The notes: generated from the letters alone by a model not told the origin. A stretch of DNA of 64,000 nucleotides from Caloramator proteoclasticus DSM 10124 (GCF_900129265.1 NZ_FQVG01000007.1:1-64000); one strand, 5' to 3'; counted from the stretch's first letter, positions 9,149 through 17,550 are shown. A program made the numbers and translations.

Positions 9149-9613
9149 ATGAAGGAAGTAACAATATATACAGATGGTGGATGTAGAGGTAACGGAAACG
9201 AACAGGCGGTAGGAGGCTATGGATGTGTTTTAATATATAAGGATAAGATAAAAGAAATAAAAAAAGGTTTTGAAAGGACTACAAATAATATAATGGAGCT
9301 TACTGCGGTTATAGATGCATTAAGTATGTTAAAGGAGCCCTGTAGGGTTAAACTTCATAGCGATTCAGCATATGTTGTGAATGCCTTTAATCAAGGGTGG
9401 ATAGATAAATGGCAGAAGAACGGATGGAAAAACAGCAATAAGGAACCAGTGAAAAATAAGGAACTGTGGGAAAAACTTATTGAGCTTACTAAAATTCACG
9501 AAGTTGAGTTTATTAAGGTTAAGGGGCATAGTGATGATTTCTATAATAACAGATGTGATGAACTTGCAAATTTAGCTATGGACGAAATTGAAGCAAATAT
9601 GTTAAATAAATAA
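9149..9613 (+). CDS. rnhA: Ribonuclease HI
   Basis: A 154-residue RNase HI that cleaves the RNA strand of RNA-DNA hybrids with two divalent metal ions, helping to remove primers and R-loops. All four carboxylates can be placed: Asp in YTDGGCRGN, Glu in NNIMELTAV, Asp in LHSDSAYVV and Asp in RCDELANLA. The histidine of the flexible loop is in [13 protein letters not shown]. Length and motifs match the stand-alone bacterial type I enzyme without an N-terminal hybrid-binding domain. The frame is open from 9104, but AATGGAGG (9135-9142) is placed for ATG 9149, which gives the family-typical N-terminus [11 protein letters not shown]. It is transcribed away from the FtsH paralogue. Confidence 0.95.
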   Translation: MKEVTIYTDGGCRGNGNEQAVGGYGCVLIYKDKIKEIKKGFERTTNNIMELTAVIDALSMLKEPCRVKLHSDSAYVVNAFNQGWIDKWQKNGWKNSNKEPVKNKELWEKLIELTKIHEVEFIKVKGHSDDFYNNRCDELANLAMDEIEANMLNK

Positions 9614-9775
9614 CCAATTATGGTTTGCTAAATGTCGAAATAAGAGGAATTATGATACACAAATAATAACATATATGTCGTACAATGAAAGAAAAAAATA
9701 TTTACAAACTCCATATTGCAATTTTTACTGCAAAAGCGTAAAATAAAAATGAATAATGATTTAGGGGGCAGGAAT

Positions 9776-11344
9776 ATGGAGTTATTAGATTATTTAAAGA
9801 AAATAGGTATAATCAATCCTAAAAATGTATTTTATAATCTTTCTGTTGGCGATTTAGTTGAACATTCTGTATCAAAAAATGAAGGAGTTCTTTCGGATAC
9901 AGGTGCAATTTCTATAACTACAGGAGTATATACAGGAAGGTCTCCTGAGGATCGTTTTATAGTTGATACTGAGGATGTTCACGATTTAATCTATTGGGGT
10001 AAGGTGAATAAACCAATTTCAGTAGATGTTTTCAATAGAGTATATGGAAGGCTTATGGCATATTTAGAAAACAGAGATTTATATGTTTTTGATGGTTATG
10101 CCGGTGCGGATGAGAGATTTGGAATAAAGGTAAGATTTATAAATGAAATGGCTGTTCAAAATTTATTTGTTCATCAGTTATTTATAAGAAAAGATGATTT
10201 AAAAGATTTTGAACCGGATTTTACTGTAATTGCAGCTCCACATTTTAAGGCGATACCAGAGGTTGATGGTACAAATTCAGAGGCCTTTGTTATTATAAAT
10301 TTTGAAAAAAGGGTTGTAATTATAGGTGGAACTATGTATTGTGGTGAAATTAAAAAGTCTGTATTCTCTGTTATGAATTATCTATTGCCTCAAAGAAATG
10401 TCTTACCTATGCATTGTTCTGCAAATGTTGGTAAAGATGGTGATGTAGCTCTATTCTTTGGACTTTCAGGAACTGGTAAAACAACTCTTTCTGCAGACGG
10501 AAATAGATATTTAATAGGAGATGATGAGCACGGCTGGTCAACAGAGGGTGTGTTTAATTTTGAGGGTGGATGTTATGCAAAATGTATTGGATTAGATAAG
10601 GATAAGGAACCACAGATTTATAATGCAATAAAGTTTGGTACTGTACTTGAAAATGTTGTTTTAAACGAAAATAGAGTACCAGATTACAATGATTCATCAC
10701 TAACAGAAAATACAAGAGCAGGATATCCAATTGACTACATAGATAATGCTTTGAAGTCTGGGAAAGGTGGACATCCAAAGACAATAATATTTTTAACAGC
10801 AGATGCCTTTGGTGTTCTTCCGCCTATATCTAAACTTACTAAAGAGCAGGCTATGTATCACTTTATGTCAGGATATACAAGCAAATTGGCGGGAACAGAA
10901 AGAGGAATAAAGGAGCCTAAGGCTACCTTTTCAGCCTGTTTTGGAGAACCGTTTATGCCGCTATCCCCATTGAAATATGCAAAAATGCTTGGTGAAAAAA
11001 TAGAAAAGTACGATGTTAGGGTGTTTTTGGTAAATACTGGTTGGAGCGGTGGTCCCTATGGGGTTGGTAATAGAATCAATTTAAAATACACAAGAAGAAT
11101 GGTTGAGGCAGCTATAAATGGAGAGCTTGATAATGTTGAATATGTTGTTCATCCAATTTTCAAACTTAATATGCCATCATATATAGATGGTGTGCCTGAG
11201 GAGATTTTAAATCCTATAAACACTTGGAAGGATAAGGATGAATATATTAGATATGCAAAAGAATTGGAAGAAAGATTTAGAGAAAACTTTAAGAGATTCC
11301 AAAGGGAAGAGGAAGATAAAGTAGAAAAGGAACTTTGGGCATAG
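9776..11344 (+). CDS. pckA: Phosphoenolpyruvate carboxykinase (ATP)
   Basis: A 522-residue ATP-dependent PEP carboxykinase that interconverts oxaloacetate + ATP and PEP + CO2 + ADP. It is a cytosolic step of gluconeogenesis or of anaplerosis in fermenters. Visible signatures are [15 protein letters not shown], the kinase-1a P-loop [11 protein letters not shown], the metal-binding IGDDEHGW and the substrate-contacting [10 protein letters not shown]. The ORF is open from 9716, but AGGGGGCAGG (9763-9772) just before ATG 9776 fixes the start, with family-typical [12 protein letters not shown]. Upstream (9633-9639) is a perfect TGTCGAA, the Spo0A-box consensus, and a near copy at 9676. The gluconeogenic enzyme GlpX is encoded nearby. 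A split terminator and repeat element copy 2 follow. Confidence 0.95.
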   Translation: MELLDYLKKIGIINPKNVFYNLSVGDLVEHSVSKNEGVLSDTGAISITTGVYTGRSPEDRFIVDTEDVHDLIYWGKVNKPISVDVFNRVYGRLMAYLENRDLYVFDGYAGADERFGIKVRFINEMAVQNLFVHQLFIRKDDLKDFEPDFTVIAAPHFKAIPEVDGTNSEAFVIINFEKRVVIIGGTMYCGEIKKSVFSVMNYLLPQRNVLPMHCSANVGKDGDVALFFGLSGTGKTTLSADGNRYLIGDDEHGWSTEGVFNFEGGCYAKCIGLDKDKEPQIYNAIKFGTVLENVVLNENRVPDYNDSSLTENTRAGYPIDYIDNALKSGKGGHPKTIIFLTADAFGVLPPISKLTKEQAMYHFMSGYTSKLAGTERGIKEPKATFSACFGEPFMPLSPLKYAKMLGEKIEKYDVRVFLVNTGWSGGPYGVGNRINLKYTRRMVEAAINGELDNVEYVVHPIFKLNMPSYIDGVPEEILNPINTWKDKDEYIRYAKELEERFRENFKRFQREEEDKVEKELWA

Positions 11345-11387
11345 AGTATTTATTAGCAAAAGGTGCCATAGGATTTTACAATTCTAT

Positions 11388-11665
11388 TAGTTTATTAAAA
11401 AGTCATATATTGATTAGCCCCATGAAGGATTTTTTGGGCTTCCTTCATTTCGCTAAGAAATTCTAAGCTTTTCTTTGTTTGAAAAGTCCTACCCTCGCGA
11501 TGCCATCGTCCTGATGGCCGCTCGGCTCGGCACGTCCTGTGCCGAATTACGGACTTTTTCAAAGTCGAAAAGCTAAGAATTGCTAAAGCTCATGAAATAG
11601 CCTTATAAAATCCTTTCATGGGGCTTTTTCATACTTTAGCTAACAATTGGGTTTATAAAAATTTG
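11388..11665 (-). repeat. Terminator-inserted nested inverted-repeat element, copy 2 (long form)
   Basis: A 278-bp copy in the opposite orientation, downstream of pckA. It has the same ends and the same GC-rich tip hairpins as copy 1 (GCCATCGTCCTGATGGC at 11502-11518 and CGGCACGTCCTGTGCCG at 11528-11544). It is bounded by ATAGGATTTTACAATTCTAT (11368-11387) and ATAGGAATTTACAATCCTAT (11666-11685), 18 of 20 identical and each nearly palindromic. Outside them AAAGGTGCC (11359-11367) and GGCATCCTTT (11686-11695) are complementary arms. Removing the element and one direct repeat restores the hairpin GCCATAGGATT...AATCCTATGGC. Confidence 0.88.
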
Positions 11666-11709
11666 ATAGGAATTTACAATCCTATGGCATCCTTTATTTA
11701 AGAATGTTC

Positions 11710-11738
11710 TTCAACTATTATATTATTTGTTGTATAAT
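11710..11738 (+). promoter_or_regulatory. SigA-type promoter for the YaaR-like gene
   Basis: TTCAAC (11710-11715) and TATAAT (11733-11738) are separated by 17 bp, about 30 bp before the start codon. The -10 box is perfect and the -35 box matches 4 of 6 positions. Confidence 0.65.
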
Positions 11739-11767
11739 GTTGTAGAAACAAAATTTGGGGTGATGAT

Positions 11768-12193
11768 ATGAGAGTTAATCGTATAAATAGAACAAATTCT
11801 GCAGAAACTAAACAAGTAGCAAAAACAGCTGTTTCATCAAGCTTTTCAGCTGCATTAGATTTAGCAAACAAAGATCAAACAGAGCAAAACCTTCAAAATA
11901 TGTTAAATGAAATAGATAAATTAGGTAAAAGGCTTATAGCAACAAGAAGTGTAGAGGATGCAAGGGAGTATAGAAAAAAGGTACAGGAGTATTTGAATTA
12001 TGTGGTAAAAAATGCATATATATTAAAAAGAGAAGTTGGGCCATACAGCTATGGGCTTCATATTAAAATTGAGATTATCAATGAAAAGGTTGATGCTATA
12101 ACAAGGGAACTTCTTGAACAGCAGAGGGAGACAATAGAGCTTGCAGATAAGATTGAGGAAATAAAGGGATTACTTGTAGATGTTTACAAATAA
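11768..12193 (+). CDS. YaaR-like DUF327 family protein
   Basis: A 141-residue, charged, mostly helical cytosolic protein. The core LNEIDKLGKRLIATRSVEDAREYRKKVQEYLNYVV matches, from memory, the YaaR (DUF327) family, small Firmicute proteins of unknown biochemical role. The N-terminal 30 residues (MRVNRINRTNSAETKQ) are low-complexity and probably disordered. The C-terminal 50 residues (INEKVDAITRELLEQQRETIELADKIEEI) look like a coiled coil. The gene has its own promoter and a GGGGTGATGAT site before ATG 11768. It lies alone between repeat copy 2 and a tRNA gene, so context gives no clue to function. Confidence 0.7.
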   Translation: MRVNRINRTNSAETKQVAKTAVSSSFSAALDLANKDQTEQNLQNMLNEIDKLGKRLIATRSVEDAREYRKKVQEYLNYVVKNAYILKREVGPYSYGLHIKIEIINEKVDAITRELLEQQRETIELADKIEEIKGLLVDVYK

Positions 12194-12216
12194 ATAAATT
12201 GAATTTGTAGAATATA

Positions 12217-12244
12217 TTGACAAATTTTAAAAATATGCTAAAAT
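12217..12244 (+). promoter_or_regulatory. Promoter of the tRNA-Glu gene
   Basis: TTGACA (12217-12222), 16 bp, TAAAAT (12239-12244), about 19 bp upstream of the mature tRNA 5' end. Confidence 0.7.
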
Positions 12245-12262
12245 AATATATGTAAAGAAGAT

Positions 12263-12337
12263 GGCCCTATGGTCTAGTGGTTAGGACGCCGCCCTCTCAC
12301 GGCGGTAGCTGGGGTTCAAATCCCCATAGGGTCACCA
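12263..12337 (+). tRNA. tRNA-Glu (anticodon CTC)
   Basis: A cloverleaf can be drawn. The acceptor stem is GGCCCTA with TAGGGTC, with one G-U pair at position 2. The D arm holds GTCTAGTGGTTAGGAC. The anticodon stem is CCGCC/GGCGG with loop CTCTCAC, so the anticodon is CTC. The T arm is TGGGG-TTCAAAT-CCCCA, and CCA is encoded. The overall sequence is glutamate-type. CTC reads GAG only, so a separate TTC-anticodon tRNA-Glu must exist elsewhere in the genome to read GAA. Confidence 0.93.
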
Positions 12338-12338
12338 A

Positions 12339-12367
12339 AAGAACCTAATTTAGGGTTCTTTTTTTAT
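12339..12367 (+). terminator. Intrinsic terminator of the tRNA unit
   Basis: AAGAACCTAA and TTTAGGGTTCTT form a stem directly after the CCA end, followed by a run of seven or more T. Confidence 0.85.
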
Positions 12368-12417
12368 GAATAAATCTCCCTTTTGGTGAAAAAATATTCT
12401 TGAAGGGAGGTTTTATA

Positions 12418-12780
12418 ATGGCAAGAGAAATAAGACGAGGAGAAAATGCTGGAATTTTAAGTACATTATTAAAGTTTGTTGTAAATGCAGTTGTACTTTT
12501 AGCAGTGAGTTTTTTAGTACCTGGGTTTGTAGTAGTTGGATTTTGGACTGCATTTTTAGCATCAATTGTGATTACACTGCTTGATTATTTAGCGGGTACA
12601 GTGTTTAAAATTGATGCTTCACCCTTTGGTAGGGGATTGAGTGGTTTTATTATTGCAGCAGTTATAATTTACCTTACACAATTTTTTGTGGCAGGTGTAT
12701 ATGTTAGTATAGCTGGTGCATTAATAGGAGCACTTGTAATTGGATTATTTGATGCCTTGATTCCAACAGATGTGTTTTAA
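12418..12780 (+). CDS. Small membrane protein of the YvlD / phage-holin-like family
   Basis: A 120-residue integral membrane protein with three or four hydrophobic segments: LLKFVVNAVVLLAVSFLVP, FWTAFLASIVITLLDYLAG, LSGFIIAAVIIYLTQFFVAG and VSIAGALIGALVIGLFDALIP. The pattern VNAVVLLAVSFLVPGF...GFWTAFLASIV matches chromosomal small membrane proteins grouped with phage holin family 4 (YvlD-type). Their function is unclear, and nothing else here suggests a phage. Start ATG 12418 is preceded by AAGGGAGG; the frame is open from TTG 12400. It is a single-gene unit with a strong terminator immediately after. Confidence 0.75.
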   Translation: MAREIRRGENAGILSTLLKFVVNAVVLLAVSFLVPGFVVVGFWTAFLASIVITLLDYLAGTVFKIDASPFGRGLSGFIIAAVIIYLTQFFVAGVYVSIAGALIGALVIGLFDALIPTDVF

Positions 12781-12816
12781 AAGAACCGTTTAGGGTATAC
12801 CTAAACGGTTCTTTTA
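12781..12816 (+). terminator. Intrinsic terminator after the holin-like gene
   Basis: AAGAACCGTTTAGG (12781-12794), loop GTATA, CCTAAACGGTTCTT (12800-12813), then T residues; 14 perfect base pairs. Confidence 0.9.
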
Positions 12817-12940
12817 TGCATTATAAATATATAAATGTGTTAATACAAATAATTTAATTATAAAAATAAGTTATACAATATAGAAAATAAACTATATTAA
12901 TGATATAATAATGGTGAATTTTATATATGGAGGTAACACT

Positions 12941-13915
12941 ATGGTAAATCACGATATTGCTATGGGGATTGTTAGAGTTACTGAGGCTGCAGCACTTGCC
13001 TGTTCAAACCTTTTAGGTAGGGGAGATGTTGATTTAATAGAGAAGGCAGCAGTTGATGGAGTAAGACATGCCTTTGATTTACTGCCTATTAAGGGTAGAG
13101 TTGTTATAGGAGAATGTGATTTAGATAAAAAACCTATAATGTACATAGGAGAAAAGGTTGGGACGTGGGAAGATGGACTTAAGGAATATGATGTTGCAAT
13201 CGATCCTTTAGATGGTTCTATACTTGTTGCAAAGGGAAGACCTAATGCTATTTCAGCAGTAGCTGTAAGCGAGAAGGGTAGGATTTTTAGAGCACCTCAA
13301 ATATATATGAAAAAGATGGCTGTAGGCCCAAAAGCAAAGGGATGTATAGATTTAAATAAAAGCTTAGTTGAAAATATAAAATGTGTAGCTGAAGCTTTAA
13401 ATAAAGATGTTGAGGAAGTAACTGTTATGATACAGGATAGACCAAGGCATAAGGATTTAATTGAAGAGGCAAGAAGTGTAGGTGCAAGGGTTAAGATATT
13501 TGGTGAAGGAGATATTGCAGCAGCACTTGCTACAGCCTTTGAAGAAACAGGGGTTGATATGCTTGTTGGTATAGGTGGTGCACCTGAGGGAGTACTTGCT
13601 GCAGCTGCATTAAAATGCTTAGGAGGAGAAATATTGGTAAGGCTTATGCCAGAGAATCAAAGACAGATTGATATGTGTAAAAGGGCAGGGCTTTTGGATG
13701 TTGAAAAAATTCTATCACAGGATGATTTAATTACATCCGATGATGTATATTTTTCTGCAACAGCAATTACTGATTCTGATTTGTTAAGGGGAATAATCTA
13801 TAAAGAAAACTATGCCACAACTCATTCAGTGGTAATGAGGTCCTCAAATGGAGTTTTAAGGTTTGTTGATGCAATTCATAAGCTTGATACGAGTCTTATA
13901 AAGGTACAGGAATAA
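12941..13915 (+). CDS. glpX: Fructose-1,6-bisphosphatase, class II (GlpX)
   Basis: A 324-residue class II fructose-1,6-bisphosphatase, a metal-dependent cytosolic enzyme releasing phosphate from fructose 1,6-bisphosphate in gluconeogenesis. Family signatures are IGECDLDKKPIMYIGE, the metal/substrate-binding YDVAIDPLDGS, and GVDMLVGIGGAPEGVLAAAAL. Length equals the family norm. The frame opens at 12911, but TATGGAGGTAAC places the start at ATG 12941. A perfect TATAAT at 12904-12909 is a likely -10 element, although no convincing -35 is seen. With pckA 1.6 kb upstream this gives the window two dedicated gluconeogenic genes, each in its own transcription unit. Confidence 0.95.
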   Translation: MVNHDIAMGIVRVTEAAALACSNLLGRGDVDLIEKAAVDGVRHAFDLLPIKGRVVIGECDLDKKPIMYIGEKVGTWEDGLKEYDVAIDPLDGSILVAKGRPNAISAVAVSEKGRIFRAPQIYMKKMAVGPKAKGCIDLNKSLVENIKCVAEALNKDVEEVTVMIQDRPRHKDLIEEARSVGARVKIFGEGDIAAALATAFEETGVDMLVGIGGAPEGVLAAAALKCLGGEILVRLMPENQRQIDMCKRAGLLDVEKILSQDDLITSDDVYFSATAITDSDLLRGIIYKENYATTHSVVMRSSNGVLRFVDAIHKLDTSLIKVQE

Positions 13916-13917
13916 TT

Positions 13918-13961
13918 AAAAGTGTCGTAGAGGCTATTTTAAACCATCTACGACACTTTTG
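13918..13961 (+). terminator. Intrinsic terminator of glpX
   Basis: AAAAGTGTCGTAGA (13918-13931) pairs with TCTACGACACTTTT (13947-13960), ending in a T run. Confidence 0.88.
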
Positions 13962-14031
13962 TTTATTGGGCTTAACTATTTTTGGAATATGTATTATACT
14001 AAAAAGTATAATATTAAGGGAGGTAGATAGA

Positions 14032-14580
14032 TTGCGTACCTTTATAACCTTTGAATTTAACAGAGATACTAAGGAAAAAATAGCAGAATTACAAAATAAA
14101 ATAAGAAGTGAAAGTATAAAGGGTAGGTTTAAATACATAGATAATTTTCATTTGACAATTAAGTTTTTAGGAGAAGTTGAAGAGAATAAAATTGAATTGA
14201 TATATCAGGATCTGTTAAGAAAAATAAAGGGAAAAGAGAAGATTAATATATATTTAAAGGGATTAGGATGTTTTGGAAGAGGAGATGTTATTAAGACAAT
14301 TTATTTAAAATGCCACGGTGATTTAGATAAGATTAAGGATATATATAATGAGGTGGATAAAATAACTTCAAACTATGGATTTAAGGTGGAAAATAGATTC
14401 ACACCTCACGTGACCATTGCACAGGAGGTTATCTTAAAGAGCAAATTTGAGGATCTGCAGAAAAAATTTGAAGAGTATTTAATAGATAACATAGTATTTG
14501 ACAGAGTGACAATAATGAAGAGTGAACAGAGGGATGGTAAGAGAATTTATACGCCTATTTATGAAATCCATCTTAAATAA
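14032..14580 (+). CDS. thpR: RNA 2',3'-cyclic phosphodiesterase (2H family, LigT-like)
   Basis: A 182-residue 2H-phosphoesterase that opens 2',3'-cyclic phosphates on RNA ends. The two family HxT motifs are present: HLTIKFLG near residue 42 and HVTIAQE near residue 127. The N-terminal MRTFITFEF is typical. The frame is open from 13966, but AAGGGAGGTAG precedes TTG 14032 by the usual distance and yields the family start, so I use TTG. It is the first gene of a probable run thpR - TVP38 - DUF896 - cyclo-ligase with gaps of 4-16 nt, starting just after the glpX terminator. Confidence 0.88.
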   Translation: MRTFITFEFNRDTKEKIAELQNKIRSESIKGRFKYIDNFHLTIKFLGEVEENKIELIYQDLLRKIKGKEKINIYLKGLGCFGRGDVIKTIYLKCHGDLDKIKDIYNEVDKITSNYGFKVENRFTPHVTIAQEVILKSKFEDLQKKFEEYLIDNIVFDRVTIMKSEQRDGKRIYTPIYEIHLK

Positions 14581-14594
14581 TGGAGATGAAGTAT

Positions 14595-15236
14595 ATGCGG
14601 TTAAAAAGGGCCTTTTCTTTTATAACATTACTTTTGATAACAGTGGTTGTGCTTTTATATAGAAAACAACTTTTGAATATGATAAAAAATCCAGAGGATA
14701 TTAGAAATTTTTTATTATCCTATAAGGGATACGCAGTAGCAATTTTTTTGCTTTTATCAACTATTAGGTCGGTTTTTCTGCTTCCTGCTGGAACTTTTGC
14801 AGTAATTTCAGGCTTGACATTTGGCAATTTAATTGGCACACTACTTACATGTGTCGGTGTTACCTTAAGTGGTATATTAGCATATTTTATTGCTAAATAC
14901 TTTGGCAGAGAGTTTGTAGAGTGTATTTTAAAAAGAAGGAAAATAGATATTAATAGCTTGATAAAAAAGGAAGGTCTTTTTTACATAATTTCATTGAGAC
15001 TTATACCCATATTTCCCTTTGATGCAGTAAGTTATGCTTCAGGGCTTATGGACGTAAATTTTAAAGACTTTGTATTTGGTACTTTTTTAGGTAGCCTTCC
15101 GGGTGCATTTATATATACCTTTTTAGGAAATTCAATTATGGATATAAGAGGACCAAAATTTAAATTAGCATTGTTTCTTGTTATAATATCGTCTATAACA
15201 CCAATTATATATAAATACGTTTTAAAGAAAGGATGA
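14595..15236 (+). CDS. TVP38/TMEM64 family membrane protein
   Basis: A 213-residue polytopic membrane protein of the DedA-like VTT superfamily (TVP38/TMEM64). Visible are an N-terminal helix (FSFITLLLITVVVLLY), then AVAIFLLLSTIRSVFLLPAGTFAVISGLTFG, the GRE segment AYFIAKYFGREFVE, and LRLIPIFPFDAVSYASGLM, the family RxxPxxPFDxxNYxxG-type motif. Members are linked to lipid scrambling or flavin-dependent membrane processes in other organisms; a precise role here is unknown. ATG 14580 overlaps the upstream stop and lacks a spaced ribosome site, while GGAG at 14582-14585 serves ATG 14595. Confidence 0.85.
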   Translation: MRLKRAFSFITLLLITVVVLLYRKQLLNMIKNPEDIRNFLLSYKGYAVAIFLLLSTIRSVFLLPAGTFAVISGLTFGNLIGTLLTCVGVTLSGILAYFIAKYFGREFVECILKRRKIDINSLIKKEGLFYIISLRLIPIFPFDAVSYASGLMDVNFKDFVFGTFLGSLPGAFIYTFLGNSIMDIRGPKFKLALFLVIISSITPIIYKYVLKKG

Positions 15237-15240
15237 TTGT

Positions 15241-15495
15241 ATGATAACAAAGGAGCAAATACAGAGAATAAATGAACTTTACAGAAAATCACAGCAGGAG
15301 GGACTTACAGAAGAGGAAAAGAAGGAACAGGCCTATTTAAGAAGACTTTATATTGATTCTGTCAAGGAAAGTTTAAGAGCACAACTTGAAAATATAAAAG
15401 TAGTGGATAAGGATGAATATGATGAAATTATGAAAAATAAAGGATGTTCTTGTGGACATGAACATGGAAGTTGTGGTTGTGGTCATAAGCATTAA
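15241..15495 (+). CDS. DUF896 (YnzC-like) protein with Cys/His-rich tail
   Basis: An 84-residue cytosolic protein. Residues 1-65 (TKEQIQRINELYRKSQQEGL, LTEEEKKEQAYLRRLYID) match the DUF896/YnzC family, a short two-helix hairpin protein of unknown function. The last 16 residues, CSCGHEHGSCGCGHKH, contain four Cys and four His and are absent from the minimal family core. They could bind a metal ion such as zinc or nickel, which is inference from composition only. Start ATG 15241 lies 2 nt after the previous stop, with AAAGAAAGGATG upstream. Part of the thpR run. Confidence 0.82.
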   Translation: MITKEQIQRINELYRKSQQEGLTEEEKKEQAYLRRLYIDSVKESLRAQLENIKVVDKDEYDEIMKNKGCSCGHEHGSCGCGHKH

Positions 15496-15510
15496 TTAGG
15501 TAGTGGTTTT

Positions 15511-16062
15511 ATGAAAAATATTTTGAGAAAAAAATATATAAATATTAGAAATGAGCTTTCAAAAGAGGAAGTTATAAAAAGAAGTATAGTAATTACAAAA
15601 CATATAATAAATTGGGATAAATTTTTAAATTCAAATTCAATAATGATATATTCTGCCTTTAGAAATGAAGTAGAGACTTCATTTTTGGCAGAGGAGATTC
15701 TAAAAGAAGGTAAAGTATTAATATATCCAAAGACAATAAAAAGCCAATTTAAATTAATACCTTGTATAGTAAATAAGATAGATGAATTAACTAAGGGAGA
15801 ATATGGAATATTAGAGCCTAAGCAATTTGAAGTGATAGATAAAAAGCAAATTGATTTGATTTTTATCCCGGGTGTTGCCTTTGATAAAAATGGGTATAGA
15901 TTAGGATATGGTGCAGGCTATTATGATAGATTTTTAGAGGATTTTAAAGGTATAAAGGTTGGAATTTGCTACGATTTTCAAATAGTTGATGATGTATATA
16001 AGGATGAACACGATATAAAAATGGATTATTTAATCTGTGAAGAGGGAATATTAAAATTATAA
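15511..16062 (+). CDS. 5-formyltetrahydrofolate cyclo-ligase
   Basis: A 183-residue enzyme that converts 5-formyl-THF to 5,10-methenyl-THF using ATP, returning a storage folate to one-carbon metabolism in the cytosol. The diagnostic C-terminal motif GYRLGYGAGYYDRFL is intact. The N-terminal KKYINIRNELSKEEV matches the ATP-binding basic region, and FIPGVAFDKNGYR is also family-typical. Length is normal. It starts 13 nt after the DUF896 gene with TAGGTAGTGG upstream, and is probably the last gene of that run, because a separate promoter follows at 16073. Confidence 0.9.
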   Translation: MKNILRKKYINIRNELSKEEVIKRSIVITKHIINWDKFLNSNSIMIYSAFRNEVETSFLAEEILKEGKVLIYPKTIKSQFKLIPCIVNKIDELTKGEYGILEPKQFEVIDKKQIDLIFIPGVAFDKNGYRLGYGAGYYDRFLEDFKGIKVGICYDFQIVDDVYKDEHDIKMDYLICEEGILKL

Positions 16063-16072
16063 GTAAAAAAAT

Positions 16073-16101
16073 TTGAAAAAATTTTAAAAATAATATAGAA
16101 T
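16073..16101 (+). promoter_or_regulatory. SigA-type promoter of the M18 aminopeptidase gene
   Basis: TTGAAA (16073-16078), 17 bp, TAGAAT (16096-16101), about 37 bp before the start codon. Confidence 0.7.
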
Positions 16102-16137
16102 AGTGTTGTAATGTTTACCAAAAGGGGGTACATAAAA

Positions 16138-17550
16138 ATGGATACAAAGGGATTACAAAACTTAACTAAAAAATATGAATATGTTTGGGATAAGTTAACA
16201 GAAGCTGAACTTAAGGAAGTAATGGATTTCAGTGAAGATTATAAGAAGTTTATGGATGCTTCAAAGACTGAACGTGAAGCTTGCAATGAAATTGTTAGAA
16301 GAGCAAAGGAGAAGGGATTCGTTGATATTAACGAATTAATATCACAGGGTAAAAAAATAAATGCTGGCGATAAGATCTATGCTGTAAATAAGGATAAGGC
16401 AGTTGCACTTTTTGTAGTTGGTAATGAACCAATGGAAAAGGGATTTAACATTGTTGGTTCACATATAGACTCACCAAGAATAGATTTAAAGCCAAATGCA
16501 CTATACGAAGATGAAGCCTTTGCAATGCTTGAAACACACTACTATGGTGGAATTAAGAAGTATCAATGGGTTACAATTCCACTTGCAATACATGGTGTTG
16601 TAGTTAAAAAGGGTGGAGAAGTTATAAATGTTGTTATTGGTGAAGATGAAAATGATCCAGTTGTATACATAAGTGACCTACTAATACATTTATCAGCAAA
16701 TCAAATGGAAAAGAAACTTGCCAATGGAATTGAAGGCGAAGATTTAAATGTATTAATAGGAAGTATGCCAATACAAGATAAAGAAGCAAAGGATAGAGTT
16801 AAATTAAACATTTTAAGACTTTTAAATGAAAAGTATGGAATGACTGAAGAGGATTTTGTTACAGCAGAGCTTGAAATAGTTCCAGCTGGTAAATCAAGGG
16901 ACGTTGGTCTTGATAGAAGTATGGTTATGGCTTATGGACACGATGATAGAATTTGTGCATTTACTTCACTTGAAGCTATGTTTGATGTTGAAAATCCACA
17001 AAAGACTTGCTGTGCACTATTTGTAGATAAAGAGGAGATAGGAAGCAACGGTGCAACTGGAATGCACTCAAGATTTTTTGAAAATGTAGTAGCTGAAGTT
17101 ATGGAGCTTAAGGGAGAATATTCAGAACTAAAATTAAGAAGAGCTCTTGCAAATTCTTGTATGCTTTCATCAGATGTAACTTGCGGCGTTGATCCAAATT
17201 ATCCTGGTGTTGTTGAAAAGAAGAATGCTGCATATCTTGGAAAAGGAATAGTTTTAACAAAGTATACTGGTTCAAGAGGAAAATATTCCTGCAATGATGC
17301 AAATGCTGAATTTATGGGCAAGGTTAGAGATATATTCAATGACAACGGTATAGTATGGCAAACTGCTGAATTAGGTAAGGTAGATCAAGGTGGCGGCGGA
17401 ACAATAGCGTATATTTTAGCAGAATATGGTATGGAGGTTGTTGACTGTGGTGTTGCACTACTTAGTATGCATGCACCATGGGAAATAGCAAGTAAGGCAG
17501 ATATTTATGAAACATATAGGGCGTATAAGGCATTCCTATTAAATGCATAA
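16138..17550 (+). CDS. M18 family zinc aminopeptidase
   Basis: A 470-residue dinuclear-zinc aminopeptidase (aspartyl aminopeptidase type) that trims N-terminal residues from peptides in the cytosol. Metal ligands and catalytic motifs can be seen: GSHIDSPRIDLKP (His and Asp), YGHDDRIC, VDKEEIGSNGATGM with the catalytic Glu pair, and the C-terminal MHAPWEIASKAD. The central insertion of about 120 residues that forms the dimerisation domain of M18 enzymes is present. The frame opens at 16111, but AAAAGGGGG gives ATG 16138 as start. Monocistronic, with promoter at 16073 and a strong terminator at 17555. Confidence 0.92.
   Translation: MDTKGLQNLTKKYEYVWDKLTEAELKEVMDFSEDYKKFMDASKTEREACNEIVRRAKEKGFVDINELISQGKKINAGDKIYAVNKDKAVALFVVGNEPMEKGFNIVGSHIDSPRIDLKPNALYEDEAFAMLETHYYGGIKKYQWVTIPLAIHGVVVKKGGEVINVVIGEDENDPVVYISDLLIHLSANQMEKKLANGIEGEDLNVLIGSMPIQDKEAKDRVKLNILRLLNEKYGMTEEDFVTAELEIVPAGKSRDVGLDRSMVMAYGHDDRICAFTSLEAMFDVENPQKTCCALFVDKEEIGSNGATGMHSRFFENVVAEVMELKGEYSELKLRRALANSCMLSSDVTCGVDPNYPGVVEKKNAAYLGKGIVLTKYTGSRGKYSCNDANAEFMGKVRDIFNDNGIVWQTAELGKVDQGGGGTIAYILAEYGMEVVDCGVALLSMHAPWEIASKADIYETYRAYKAFLLNA

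Noticed and set aside
12418-12780. Possible prophage remnant because of the holin-like protein
   Set aside because: No lysin, portal, terminase or integrase nearby; this membrane family is commonly chromosomal.
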